Below are positions 32,685-41,238 of a stretch of 64,000 nucleotides of DNA, in pieces. The stretch covers positions 62,001-126,000 of the forward strand of contig NZ_ANBA01000011.1 in NCBI RefSeq assembly GCF_000341085.1, given 5' to 3'. Every line of letters begins with the position of its first letter. Within the stretch, counting starts at the first letter, position 1. The notes under the pieces were generated by a model. It was not told the origin of the DNA. It did not search any database and worked only from the letters and a program-made list of their open reading frames with translations. The position numbers and the translations under genes were made by a program. This DNA comes from Nocardiopsis ganjiahuensis DSM 45031 (GTDB taxonomy: Bacteria > Actinomycetota > Actinomycetes > Streptosporangiales > Streptosporangiaceae).

Positions 32685-33269
32685 ATGGAGATCAAGCGGC
32701 TGAACAAGGGCGAGGAAGGGCGCGCCATCGCCGTCCTCGCCGAGGCGATGTATGACGACCCCGTGCTGAGCTGGCTGTTCCCCGACCCCGAGGGCCGGAC
32801 CCGCGCGATGCCGTACGCCATGGGGCACTTCACCTCCAGGGCCATGGCCACCGACCGGGTGCTCATGGACGGGGCCGATCAGGCCGCCTCCCTGTGGTTC
32901 CTCCAGGGAGGCGGCGCTCCCCCGGCCACCTCGGACGAGGACCCGGTCGGAGGCGGGGCGGCCCCCGAGGCGTTCGTGCCGTACATGGAGCGGCTCGACC
33001 TCCTGGGCCGGATCGTCACCGAACGCCGGCCGGCCGAACCCCACCTGTACCTGTCGGTGATCGGCACCCTCCCCGAAGCCCGCGGCCGGGGTCTCGGCGG
33101 GGCCCTCCTCGGCCACCGCCTGTCCGACAACGAGCTGCCCGCCTACCTGGAGGCCAGCTCGCCCCGAAGCCGGGAGCTCTACCTGCGCCACGGCTTCGAG
33201 CCCCACGGGGACCCGATCCGGCTCCCGGACGGCCCGACCGTGTACCCGATGCGGCGCCCCGCGCCCTGA
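32685..33269 (+). CDS. GNAT-family acetyltransferase
   Basis: The 194-aa protein has the acetyl-CoA binding motif LYLSVIGTLPEARGRGLGGALL (R/Q-x-x-G-x-G/A type) and the C-terminal AYLEASSPRSRELYLRHGFE typical of GNAT enzymes. Residues 60-90 form a Gly/Pro-rich insertion. The start ATG 32685 lies next to the palindromes that separate it from the TetR gene. The TetR partner suggests an inducible role, perhaps inactivating a toxic amine; the substrate is unknown. Confidence 0.9.
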   Translation: MEIKRLNKGEEGRAIAVLAEAMYDDPVLSWLFPDPEGRTRAMPYAMGHFTSRAMATDRVLMDGADQAASLWFLQGGGAPPATSDEDPVGGGAAPEAFVPYMERLDLLGRIVTERRPAEPHLYLSVIGTLPEARGRGLGGALLGHRLSDNELPAYLEASSPRSRELYLRHGFEPHGDPIRLPDGPTVYPMRRPAP

Positions 33270-33337
33270 CCCGCCCCACCGAACCGGCCCCTGCCCCGAG
33301 CCCGACCCCACCCCGAACCACCCATCAGGGAGAGACC

Positions 33338-34711
33338 ATGCGGGCCTACACCCACGCCACCGTCATCGACGCCACCGGAACCCCTCCGCTTCCCGACCAC
33401 ACCGTGCTGGTCGAGAACGGTGTGATCACCGCCGTCGGGCCCACCGCCACGACCTCCGTCCCCGAGTCCGCCGAGGTCGTCGACCTCACCGGCCGGTACC
33501 TGATCCCCGGTCTCACCGACGCGCACACCCACAGCAACGGCGACGAGCGGATCGCTCCCGCCCTCCACGTCCTCAACGGCGTCACCGCCGTCCGGGAGAT
33601 GTGGGGCTCCGACGAGCAGCGGGGGTTCCGTGACCGCATGGACGCGGGCACGTCGCTCGGGCCGCGCTGGACCATCGCCGGGAACCTGATCGACGGGGCT
33701 CCGTCGCTGTGGGACGACGCCCCCGGACCCCAGGCGCCGACCGTCGTCGCCAACCCGAGGGAGGCGCGCAGGGCGGTCAACCAGTCCAAGGACGAGGGGG
33801 CCGACTTCGTCAAGATCTACTCCAGGCTCGACGCGGACTCCTACCACGCGATCCTCGACGAGGCCCGGCGGCTCGACATCCCGGTGGCCGGCCACCGCTC
33901 CGACCACGTGCCCCTCCTCGAGCAGATCGAGTCGGGACAGCGCTCCTTCGAGCACGTCCACGGCCTGTGGCCCGCGCTCTCGCGGGACGCCGAGGCGATG
34001 GAGGCGGCGATGGATCGGATCCGCCTCCAGCCGGACACCTATTACTCCAGCTGGTTCCAGCAGGTCAACGAGGTGGAGTGGGAGGCAGCCAACACCTACG
34101 GCCCGGCCGAGTCGGCCTCCGTCTTCGAGCGGATGGTCGCCAACGAGGTCGCCTACTGCCCCACCCTCTTCATGCACAAGAACCTGGACCTGCCCGAGCG
34201 GGTCCGGTTGACCGACCCCCGCATGCGCTACATGACGCCGGACACGGCTCAGATCTGGTCGTACGTGCTGGACAGCATGTACCTCAAGGGCCGCAGCGCC
34301 GACGAGGCGGCCAAGCGCCGCGTGCTGTTCGAGCTGCGCCGGGCGGTCGTCTCCGCGATGGACGAGGCCGGGGTCCGCATCCTCGCCGGGACCGACACGC
34401 AGACCGTGGGCGTCATTCCGGGTTTCGCACTGCACGAGGAGCTGGAGCAGATGGTCGAGGCGGGCCTGACACCTCTGCGCGCGCTCCAGACCGCCACCCT
34501 CGAACCCGCACGATTCCTCGGCCGCGAGGCCTGGTCGGGCACCGTGGAACCGGGCAGGGTCGCCGACCTGCTCGTCCTGGACGCGGATCCGCTGGCGGAC
34601 ATTCGCAACACCACCCGGATCCACTCGGTGGTGACGCGCGGCCGCCACATCGGCCCCGAGGAGCGCACGGCTCTGCTGGCCGAGGTCGAGAAGGCCGCCT
34701 CAGGAGCCTGA
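33338..34711 (+). CDS. amidohydrolase (imidazolonepropionase-like)
   Basis: The 457-aa protein starts at ATG 33338 with GGGAGAG upstream. It has the metal ligands H63 and H65 (TDAHTHSNGDE), a Lys in ADFVKIYSRLD, AGHRSDHVP and SFEHVHGLW as further His ligands, and D in ILAGTDTQTVGVIPGF. The C-terminal MAESAxxxG-like tail (GTVEPGRVADLLVLDADPL) closes the beta-sandwich. Members hydrolyse amides, imides or prolyl peptides. It follows the acetyltransferase by 68 bases. Substrate is unknown. Confidence 0.9.
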   Translation: MRAYTHATVIDATGTPPLPDHTVLVENGVITAVGPTATTSVPESAEVVDLTGRYLIPGLTDAHTHSNGDERIAPALHVLNGVTAVREMWGSDEQRGFRDRMDAGTSLGPRWTIAGNLIDGAPSLWDDAPGPQAPTVVANPREARRAVNQSKDEGADFVKIYSRLDADSYHAILDEARRLDIPVAGHRSDHVPLLEQIESGQRSFEHVHGLWPALSRDAEAMEAAMDRIRLQPDTYYSSWFQQVNEVEWEAANTYGPAESASVFERMVANEVAYCPTLFMHKNLDLPERVRLTDPRMRYMTPDTAQIWSYVLDSMYLKGRSADEAAKRRVLFELRRAVVSAMDEAGVRILAGTDTQTVGVIPGFALHEELEQMVEAGLTPLRALQTATLEPARFLGREAWSGTVEPGRVADLLVLDADPLADIRNTTRIHSVVTRGRHIGPEERTALLAEVEKAASGA

Positions 34712-34773
34712 CCCGACCGTGCCCAGGTGAAAAGAAGCTGTGTCCCGTGGGGCTGCTGTGACAGATTGGGCCC

Positions 34774-35289
34774 ATGCCTGACTACCGCCGTGACCTGCTC
34801 CGTGACCAGTACGACCTGACCTGGGCACTCTTCGAGTACCACCTGGAGCGCCTGCAGCCCGAGGACTTCCTCTGGGAGCCCGCCGAACTCTGCTGGACGC
34901 TGCGACGCGGCCCGGGCGGGGTGTGGACCCCGGACTGGGCCGACAGCGAACCCGACCCCGTGCCGGTGCCCACGATCGCCTGGCTGACCTGGCACATCGG
35001 CTGGTGGTGGACGGTGACCCTCGACCACACCCTGGGGCGCACCCCGCAGGAGCGCGCCGAGATCCGGTGGCCGGGCGAGGAACTGACCGTGGACTGGCTC
35101 CGCGGGCTCAACACGGAGTGGCTCGTGGCGCTGTCCGAGGCGGACCTGGACGAACCCGCCTCCTTCCCCTGGCAGGGGGCGGACGGGAAGACCAACGCGC
35201 ACACCGCCGCGTGGGTCAACAGCGAACTGATGAAGAACGTCGCCGAGATCGGCCAGCTCCGCATGCTACGCGCGGCGAGGAAGGCCTGA
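34774..35289 (+). CDS. DinB-superfamily protein
   Basis: The 171-aa four-helix protein has YRRDLLRDQYDLTWALFEYH, TIAWLTWHIGWWW (a metal-ligand His in TWHIG) and SELMKNVAEIGQLRMLRAAR, a pattern of DinB/DfsB-like thiol-dependent or metal-binding proteins. Function of this branch is unknown. The CAGATT box 6 bases before the ATG resembles the leaderless promoter of the TetR gene at 30371. Confidence 0.85.
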   Translation: MPDYRRDLLRDQYDLTWALFEYHLERLQPEDFLWEPAELCWTLRRGPGGVWTPDWADSEPDPVPVPTIAWLTWHIGWWWTVTLDHTLGRTPQERAEIRWPGEELTVDWLRGLNTEWLVALSEADLDEPASFPWQGADGKTNAHTAAWVNSELMKNVAEIGQLRMLRAARKA

Positions 35290-35441
35290 GGGCGGTCACG
35301 TCCCGGGCGCGTTCGCGCACACCGGTGTGCGTGGGAACCGCTGATGCGCCAGTACACCCACGAGCACACCGAGCGGTGGAGCGGGAAGGCCGCCGGGGCC
35401 GACGCGCTCGGCAGCACCGCCGACGCCCTGCGCCCCCTGTG

Positions 35442-37109
35442 TCAGGGCCGGTCCCGGTCCCCGGCGGCCGCCGGGGACCTCTCCGGGGCCGCCGCGCCGC
35501 CTTCCGGGCTCCAGTCCTCAGCGGGTCTCCGGCCCTCACCGGGATCCTCTTCCCCGCCGGGTTCCCCGTCCTGGGTGGCGTCCAGGCGGGTGTGGCGCAG
35601 CAGCCACAGCACCGCCACCCCCACGGGGGCCAGCAGGAGGGCACCGAAGCCGTACCCGGTCTGGATCGCGGTGGTGAAGGAGCCGAAGGCGGCGTCCAGC
35701 AGCTGTCCCGCCTGGTCGGCCGGGAGGTGTTCGGCCACACCCACGGCCCCGCCGACGCTCTCCCCGGCCTCCTCCAGCGCGGGTCCGGGGATGCCCTCGA
35801 GCCCGGCCCCGTGGAGGCCGCGCCGGTAGACGACCGCGGCCATGCTGCCCAGGAAGGCCATGCTGAGCGCGCCGCCGAAGCCGCCCGCCACGTCGGACAT
35901 CGCCGCCGCGGATCCGGCCTTGCGGACCGGGGCGCTGACCACGATGAGGTTGACGCCGAGGGTGAAGAGCGGGCCGAGCGCGGCCGCCATGACCGTGGCC
36001 GCCGTGATCAGGGCGGGGGCGCCGGCCTGGCCCGCCATGAGGGCGAGCGCACCGCCGGCGGCGGAGGCCACGAGCAGACCGCCGCCCATGGCAACGGAGG
36101 GCCGCATCCAGCGGGTCAGCAGGGGCGCCGCCATCCCGCTGACGATGGAGGCGAGCGCCGGGACCACCATCAGGGCGCCGGTCTCGGCGGGTGAGAGGCC
36201 GAGTGCGGTCTGGAAGTACTGGACCAGCAGCATGTCCGCGCCGCCGTAGGCCAGGAGCATCATCAGCATGGCGCCGAGGGACACGGCGAAGGCGGGTACG
36301 GCGAACAGCCGCATGTCCATGAGGGGTTCGGGCAGGCGCAGCTGTCTGCGGACGAACAGCGCCCCGAGCACCAGCCCGACCGCGACCGGCAGCAGGTAGG
36401 GCCAGACCGGGCCGTCGGACCCGGAGGAACTGCGGTCGGCGATCTCCTGGAGCCCGAAGATCACGCCGATGATCGCCGCCATGGACAGCAGGACGCTGAG
36501 CACGTCCACACTCCCCTCGGCCTTCTCCCGGTGGCCGGGCAGGAGCGGCGCGCTGAGCAGCAGGAGCACGGCGACCGGGACGTTGATCAGGAAGACGGCC
36601 CCCCACGGGAAGTATTCGAGGAGGATCCCGCCCAGAGGCGGTCCCAGGGCCATTCCGCCGGAGAAGGCGCTCATGACCACCGCTACGGCCACGGAGAACT
36701 GGCGGGCGTCGGCGAAGAGCACGCGGAGCATCCCGAGGATGCTCGGTGTCATGGTGGCCGCGGCCGTGCCCATGAGGGCCCGCATGGCGATCAGGACCTC
36801 GGGGGTGGGCGCGAAGGCCGCTCCCAGGGAGGCGAGCCCGTAGACGGCCACCCCGGCCATGAGCAGGCGGCGGCGCCCCGTCCTGGCGCCCAGCCAGCCC
36901 ATCGTGAGGACCAGGCTGACCGCGAGGAACTCCCCCGCGTGCAGGAACCACAACAGCTGGGTGCTGCCCGGTGACAGGTCGGCGGCGATCGCCGGCAGGG
37001 CTATGAACAGTACTGACATGTCCGTTGCCGCCATCAGCAGCGGCAGCGTCATGACGGCGAGGGCCAGCCACTCCCGCCAGGTCGCGCGTTGGGGGGCCTC
37101 GGTGCTCAC
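35442..37109 (-). CDS. DHA2-type MFS drug exporter (14 TM)
   Basis: The 555-aa protein starts at GTG 37109-37107 with GGAGG upstream. It has fourteen membrane segments with MFS motif A (GWLGARTGRRRLLMAGVAVY), motif C (SGGMALGPPLGGILLEYF) and the QacA/EmrB-like layout. The last 60 residues are a Pro/Glu/Gly-rich cytoplasmic tail. It exports drugs or cations by proton antiport. A perfect CTCAAC/GTTGAG palindrome in its promoter suggests control by a TetR-type repressor that is not encoded next to it. Confidence 0.92.
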   Translation of the reverse strand: MSTEAPQRATWREWLALAVMTLPLLMAATDMSVLFIALPAIAADLSPGSTQLLWFLHAGEFLAVSLVLTMGWLGARTGRRRLLMAGVAVYGLASLGAAFAPTPEVLIAMRALMGTAAATMTPSILGMLRVLFADARQFSVAVAVVMSAFSGGMALGPPLGGILLEYFPWGAVFLINVPVAVLLLLSAPLLPGHREKAEGSVDVLSVLLSMAAIIGVIFGLQEIADRSSSGSDGPVWPYLLPVAVGLVLGALFVRRQLRLPEPLMDMRLFAVPAFAVSLGAMLMMLLAYGGADMLLVQYFQTALGLSPAETGALMVVPALASIVSGMAAPLLTRWMRPSVAMGGGLLVASAAGGALALMAGQAGAPALITAATVMAAALGPLFTLGVNLIVVSAPVRKAGSAAAMSDVAGGFGGALSMAFLGSMAAVVYRRGLHGAGLEGIPGPALEEAGESVGGAVGVAEHLPADQAGQLLDAAFGSFTTAIQTGYGFGALLLAPVGVAVLWLLRHTRLDATQDGEPGGEEDPGEGRRPAEDWSPEGGAAAPERSPAAAGDRDRP

Positions 37110-37150
37110 GGTGTCCTCCAGGGTCGGTGTCGTACGCCCAACGCTAGAAC

Positions 37151-37166
37151 CTCAACCAATGTTGAG
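37151..37166. promoter_or_regulatory. operator upstream of the MFS exporter
   Basis: CTCAAC-CAAT-GTTGAG (37151-37166) is a perfect 6-4-6 inverted repeat 42 bases upstream of the exporter start. No regulator gene is adjacent. Confidence 0.6.
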
Positions 37167-37207
37167 ATCAATCCGGAAGGCCTCCCTCTTCTGCAATTCT
37201 ATTTTGC

Positions 37208-37244
37208 TATGGAAATCACTTGCCAATATGGAAAGTAGTTGCCA
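37208..37244 (+). repeat. two 18-bp direct repeats upstream of the ABC exporter
   Basis: Copies at 37208-37225 and 37227-37244 share 15 of 18 bases (TATGGAAA..A.TTGCCA) and are separated by one base. They sit in an AT-rich stretch about 35 bases before the ABC ATPase start, a natural place for an activator or repressor to bind. Confidence 0.7.
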
Positions 37245-37277
37245 CTCTGAAGATACACCCCCGACGGAAGGCACCGC

Positions 37278-38063
37278 ATGCACCACCACGCACCGGCCCT
37301 GGAAGCCGCGGGGCTGGTCAAGCGCTACGGCGCCGTGACCGCCCTCGCCGGGATCGACCTGACCGCCGCCCGCGGCGAGGTCCTCGGCCTCCTCGGACCC
37401 AACGGCGCGGGCAAGACCACCGTCGTCGAGATCCTCACCGGGATGCGCGCCCCCACCGCGGGCACCGCCCGCGTCCTCGGCCTGGACCCGGTCCGGCAGC
37501 GCGCCGAGGTCCGCACGCGTGTCGCCGTCCAGCCCCAGCACGCCGCCCTGTTCGAGCGCCAGACCGTCACCGAGACCCTGCGCCTGTGGGCCTCCCTCCA
37601 CACCGACCCCGCCGACCCCGAGGAGGTGATCGGGCGCATGGGGCTGACCGGCTCGCGTGACGTGCGTGTGAACCGGCTCTCCGGCGGCCAGCGCCAACGA
37701 CTCCTGGTCGGCACCGCGCTGGTCTCCCGCCCCCTGCTGCTGGTCCTCGACGAACCCTCCACCGGCATGGACCCCAACGCCCGACAGGATCTGTGGGCCG
37801 CGGTCCGGGGGCACCGCGACAGGGGCGGGACCGTACTGCTGTCCACCCACTCCATGGAGGAGGCCGCCGCGCTGTGCGACCGGGTCGCGCTCCTGGACCG
37901 GGGCCGTGTCGCCGCCCTGGGCACCCCCGCCGAGCTGGTCTCCCGTTACGCGCCCGGACATGCGGACCGAGGGGTGGGGTTCGGACTGGAACAGGTCTTC
38001 CGCGACCTCACCGGCCGCACCCTCGCCGACGCCGACGCCGAGGCCCCGGAGGAGGTCCGATGA
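37278..38063 (+). CDS. ABC exporter ATPase
   Basis: The 261-aa protein has Walker A GPNGAGKTTVVE, signature RLSGGQRQRLLVGTAL, Walker B LLLVLDEPSTGMDPNAR and H-loop LLSTHSMEEA. It is shorter than DrrA-type proteins, as in ABC-2 exporters. The next gene, coupled by ATGA, is its permease. The promoter region carries two 18-bp direct repeats. Substrate unknown. Confidence 0.93.
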   Translation: MHHHAPALEAAGLVKRYGAVTALAGIDLTAARGEVLGLLGPNGAGKTTVVEILTGMRAPTAGTARVLGLDPVRQRAEVRTRVAVQPQHAALFERQTVTETLRLWASLHTDPADPEEVIGRMGLTGSRDVRVNRLSGGQRQRLLVGTALVSRPLLLVLDEPSTGMDPNARQDLWAAVRGHRDRGGTVLLSTHSMEEAAALCDRVALLDRGRVAALGTPAELVSRYAPGHADRGVGFGLEQVFRDLTGRTLADADAEAPEEVR

Positions 38064-38863
38064 GCGACCGCACCGCCGCGACCCCTGAGACCGCCCGCCG
38101 CGCCCCGCGCTCGGCCACCCGCGAGCTCCTGGGCCTGCACACCCGCGAGTTCGTCCGCGACCACCGCAACTCCCTGCCCGCCCTGATCCTGCCCCTCGGC
38201 ATGGGCGCGCTGTTCCTGTCCGTCGCCGAAGCCGTTCCCGACACCGACGGTGCGCCGACCTTCGGGCAGATGATCGTCCCGATCCTGCTCCTCCTGACCG
38301 TGACCGGCGCACCGCTGACCGGGACCTCGGGCCCTCTGGCCGCCCTGCGCGTCCAGGGCTCGCTGCGCCTGCTGGGCACCACCCCCGTGGGCCGGGCCCG
38401 CCTGCTGCTGACCCACATGCCGGTACGCCTCGGCCTGGTCCTGGCCCAGCTGACCGTGCTGATCACGGCGAGCACACTCCTGGGCCACGTCGTCCCCGCC
38501 GACCTCCCGGCCCTGTTCGGGACCTCCCTGCTGGGCCTGCTGATGTTCGGCGCCGCCGGCTACCTGATCGGCGGGGTGATGCGCGGGATCGACTCCGCCG
38601 TCCACACGGCCCTGTTCGTGCAGATGGCCTCGTTCCTGCTGTGCTTCATGTTCCTGCCCATGGGGATGCTCCCGGACAGCCTGCAGAGCGTCGTCGGCCA
38701 CCTGCCGCCCGGTTTCCTCGCCGACCTGTTCCTCTCCCCGAACCCGGGGTGGGAGCGGCTCCACCCGACCTGGCTCTCGGTACTGGTCGTCCTGGGCACC
38801 GCGGTCGTCCTCACCGCCCTGGCCGTCCGCTTCTTCCGCTGGGACCAGAGCGGTCGGGGATGA
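38060..38863 (+). CDS. ABC-2 type exporter permease
   Basis: The 267-aa protein has six membrane helices with the ABC-2 motif RVQGSLRLLGTTPVGRARLL between TM2 and TM3 and FMFLPMGMLPDSLQSV near TM5. The long hydrophilic N-terminus (about 40 residues) is Ala/Arg/Thr-rich. It pairs with the ATPase encoded just upstream. Confidence 0.9.
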   Translation: MSDRTAATPETARRAPRSATRELLGLHTREFVRDHRNSLPALILPLGMGALFLSVAEAVPDTDGAPTFGQMIVPILLLLTVTGAPLTGTSGPLAALRVQGSLRLLGTTPVGRARLLLTHMPVRLGLVLAQLTVLITASTLLGHVVPADLPALFGTSLLGLLMFGAAGYLIGGVMRGIDSAVHTALFVQMASFLLCFMFLPMGMLPDSLQSVVGHLPPGFLADLFLSPNPGWERLHPTWLSVLVVLGTAVVLTALAVRFFRWDQSGRG

Positions 38864-38885
38864 CGCGCACAACCACACAAGGCCT

Positions 38886-38910
38886 GCCCTGTAGGGCCTG
38901 TGTGTAATAT
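38886..38910 (+). promoter_or_regulatory. putative leaderless promoter with small palindrome
   Basis: GCCCT-GT-AGGGC (38886-38897) is a perfect palindrome, followed by a TAATAT -10-like box (38905-38910) that ends 10 bases before the ATG at 38921. This spacing fits transcription starting at or near the start codon. Confidence 0.4.
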
Positions 38911-38920
38911 CGTCCCTTCC

Positions 38921-39358
38921 ATGAAGCCCCCCGCACAAGATGCCCCGGACCACAGCGCCCCCTCCCCGGACCTGGTCGGCGCCCTCTCCGCACACCTCGG
39001 CCGCCAGCTCACACCACGCGAGTTCTCACTGCCCGGCGGGGGCCGTGTCGCCGTGGACGGAGCCGACGGCGACCCGCCCGAGGTGATCGTCCAGTGCACC
39101 CGGGTCCGGGGACAGCTCAAGTCCAGCCACCGCAACAAGATCATCGCGGACGCCTTCAAGCTCATGTGGCTTCGTGACAGCGCCTTCCCCCGAGCCCGGG
39201 CACTCCTCGCGGTGAGCCCCGAGTGCTCGCGCCTCTTCAGCCCCGACGCCTGGCTCACGATCGCCCTACGGCACTCGCGGATCACCGTGGTCGTGCCCAC
39301 TGAAGGAGGCATCACCACCCCGATACCTCTCCGTGACCATTCGTTCACCGGGGGGTAA
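38921..39358 (+). CDS. hypothetical protein of the TY-Chap/YbjN-like size class
   Basis: The 145-aa ORF from ATG 38921 encodes a soluble protein with LSAHLGRQLTPREFSLPGGG, VIVQCTRVRGQLKSSHRNKI and AFPRARALLAVSPECSRLFS. The middle resembles a restriction-endonuclease-like or PD-(D/E)XK-like fold only loosely (no clear catalytic motif). I do not recognise the family. Codon use matches its neighbours, and the upstream leaderless-type promoter supports expression. Confidence 0.55.
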   Translation: MKPPAQDAPDHSAPSPDLVGALSAHLGRQLTPREFSLPGGGRVAVDGADGDPPEVIVQCTRVRGQLKSSHRNKIIADAFKLMWLRDSAFPRARALLAVSPECSRLFSPDAWLTIALRHSRITVVVPTEGGITTPIPLRDHSFTGG

Positions 39359-39483
39359 TGCACCGCTCCTAGCTTTAACGCGTCAACGACCCCGCGGGCC
39401 GCCGACCGCTTCACCGCTTCCGCCCGCTCTCCAACGACGTCCTGGCCGCTCCCTGCCCAGGACGACTACACGGAGGGTGCCCG

Positions 39484-39540
39484 GTGAAACGCCGTACCCC
39501 GCATGAGAACGCTCCGATTCCGGTCGCGTACCCGACGTGA
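39484..39540 (+). CDS. 18-aa leader ORF coupled to the ABC importer
   Basis: GTG 39484 has GGAGGG 6-8 bases upstream, the best ribosome site in this region. The frame encodes MKRRTPHENAPIPVAYPT (if GTG is read as Met) and stops with TGA 39538-39540, which overlaps the GTG start of the ATPase gene. The ATPase has no ribosome site of its own, so ribosomes finishing this short ORF probably restart on it. A regulatory role beyond coupling is possible but not shown. The remaining 39359-39483 interval holds no gene I can support. Confidence 0.55.
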   Translation: MKRRTPHENAPIPVAYPT

Positions 39541-40340
39541 CCGACGATCACATCGAGATACGGGGCCTCACCAAACGCTACGAGGGCGGCGACCCCGGTC
39601 GGCCCGCCCTGTACGACGTCGACCTCGACATACGCCACCGCCACTTCGTCAGCCTCATCGGCCCCAGCGGTTGCGGAAAGTCCACCCTCCTGCGAGTGAT
39701 CGCCGGACTCGAGAGCCACGACGGCGGACGGGTCTCCCTCTTCGGGCAGACCCCGCTGCAGATGTGCCGGAGGAAGGCCGTCGGGCTGGTCCCCCAGACA
39801 CCGGCCCTGCTGCCGTGGCTCACCGTGCGCCAGAACGTGGCGCTGCCCTCGAAGGTCAACCGGCGGGCACGGCGGCAGGGGGACTCCCCCGACGAACTCC
39901 TGCGCGCGGTCGGCCTCGACGACGCCGCCCACCGCTACCCCCACGAGCTGTCGGGGGGCATGCGGCAGCGCGTGGCGATCGCCCGGGCCTTCGGACTCCG
40001 CCCGGACGTGCTCCTCATGGACGAGCCGTTCTCCGCTCTCGACGAGTTCACCCGTGAGGCGCTCCAGCTCCAGCTCCTCGCCCTGTGGCAGAGCAGGGCG
40101 ACCACGGTCGTGTTCGTGACGCACTCCGTACACGAGGCGGTCACGCTGTCCGACCGGGTCGTGGTGATGTCCGCCCGCCCCGGCCGGGTGCACGAGGTCG
40201 TGCCCGTCGACCTGCCCCGGCCCCGGGACCGGGAGGCCGTGACCGGGTTCCGGACGAACGGCCTGGAACAGCGCGTGCGCGCCTCCCTCCAGGGCGCCTG
40301 GGAGAGCGGCGCCGCGCCCGACGACCTCGTCCGCCGGTGA
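39537..40340 (+). CDS. ABC importer ATPase, SsuB/TauB type
   Basis: The 267-aa protein has Walker A GPSGCGKSTLLRVIAGLE, signature HELSGGMRQRVAIARAFGL, Walker B VLLMDEPFSALDEFTR and H-loop VTHSVHEAVTLSDRV. It is of the nitrate/taurine/pyrimidine importer class. The start GTG 39537 overlaps the stop of an 18-aa leader ORF. It powers the permease and binding protein encoded next. Confidence 0.93.
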   Translation: MTDDHIEIRGLTKRYEGGDPGRPALYDVDLDIRHRHFVSLIGPSGCGKSTLLRVIAGLESHDGGRVSLFGQTPLQMCRRKAVGLVPQTPALLPWLTVRQNVALPSKVNRRARRQGDSPDELLRAVGLDDAAHRYPHELSGGMRQRVAIARAFGLRPDVLLMDEPFSALDEFTREALQLQLLALWQSRATTVVFVTHSVHEAVTLSDRVVVMSARPGRVHEVVPVDLPRPRDREAVTGFRTNGLEQRVRASLQGAWESGAAPDDLVRR

Positions 40341-40365
40341 GGGAACGGTGAAGGAGAGAACGGAC

Positions 40366-41238
40366 GTGGCCGACCACGCACTCCGGCACGCCCCCGGCAC
40401 GCCCGCTGGGACCGCCCCCGGCCCCGTTCCCGGCCCCGTGTCCAGGAGCACGCCCGGCACCCGGCGGCGTTCTCCGCTCCACCCGGTCGTCTGGCTGCCC
40501 ACCACCGTGCTCCTGGTGGTCCTCGGGTTCGCCTGGTCGGCAGTGGCCGAGGAGCACCCCTACATCCTGCCCACGCTGTCCGAGGTCGGCGGAACCCTCG
40601 TCAGCGACCCCCTGCTCTTCCTGGGAAACGCCTGGGCCACCCTCCGGATCGCCCTCGTCGGTGCGGTCTTCGGCGCCGGAACCGCCTTCGTCCTCGCACT
40701 CCTGATGTCGGAGATCCCGGTGGTCCGGCGCGCGCTCATGCCCCTGGCCGTGGTCCTCAACGTGACCCCGGTCGTGGCCATCACCCCGGCCCTGGTGGTG
40801 GCGTTCGGGTTCGGCATGACCCCGAAGGTCGTGGTCACCGCGATCATCACCTTCTTCCCGGTGCTGATCAACGTGACCACGGGCCTGCGCTCGGTCCCCG
40901 TCCCCGTCCTCCACGTCTTCAGGACCCTGCACGCGTCCCGCCTGGAGGTGCTGTTCCGCCTGCGGATCCCCAGCAGCCTCCCGTACACGCTCGCCGCCCT
41001 CCGGGTGGTGCTTCCCCTGTCCGTCGTGGGTGCCGTGGTCGCGGAGTTCGTCGCCGCCGGGTCCTCCGGCGGTCTCGGGACGATGATCCGCAACTCCGCC
41101 GCCACCGCCCGCCTGGACTACGTCTACGCCGCCATCACCTGTCTGGCCGCGATGGGCGTCCTGATGCTCGCGCTGGTCACAGCGGTCGAACGCCGACTGC
41201 TGTTCTGGCACGACTCCCAGCAACAACCCGCCACATGA
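40366..41238 (+). CDS. ABC importer permease, SsuC/TauC type
   Basis: The 290-aa inner-membrane protein has five to six helices with the EAA loop (RLEVLFRLRIPSSLPYTLAA) and VVGAVVAEFVAAGSSGGLGT, the pattern of SsuC/TauC/ThiX permeases. I prefer GTG 40366 because AAGGAG lies 9 bases upstream; GTG 40348 in frame is an alternative. The N-terminal 40 residues are Pro/Gly-rich. The stop overlaps the binding-protein start by ATGA. Confidence 0.9.
   Translation: MADHALRHAPGTPAGTAPGPVPGPVSRSTPGTRRRSPLHPVVWLPTTVLLVVLGFAWSAVAEEHPYILPTLSEVGGTLVSDPLLFLGNAWATLRIALVGAVFGAGTAFVLALLMSEIPVVRRALMPLAVVLNVTPVVAITPALVVAFGFGMTPKVVVTAIITFFPVLINVTTGLRSVPVPVLHVFRTLHASRLEVLFRLRIPSSLPYTLAALRVVLPLSVVGAVVAEFVAAGSSGGLGTMIRNSAATARLDYVYAAITCLAAMGVLMLALVTAVERRLLFWHDSQQQPAT

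Noticed and set aside
39359..39536. A riboswitch upstream of the importer
   Set aside because: I found no TPP, FMN or SAM riboswitch core sequence; only the leader ORF could be supported.
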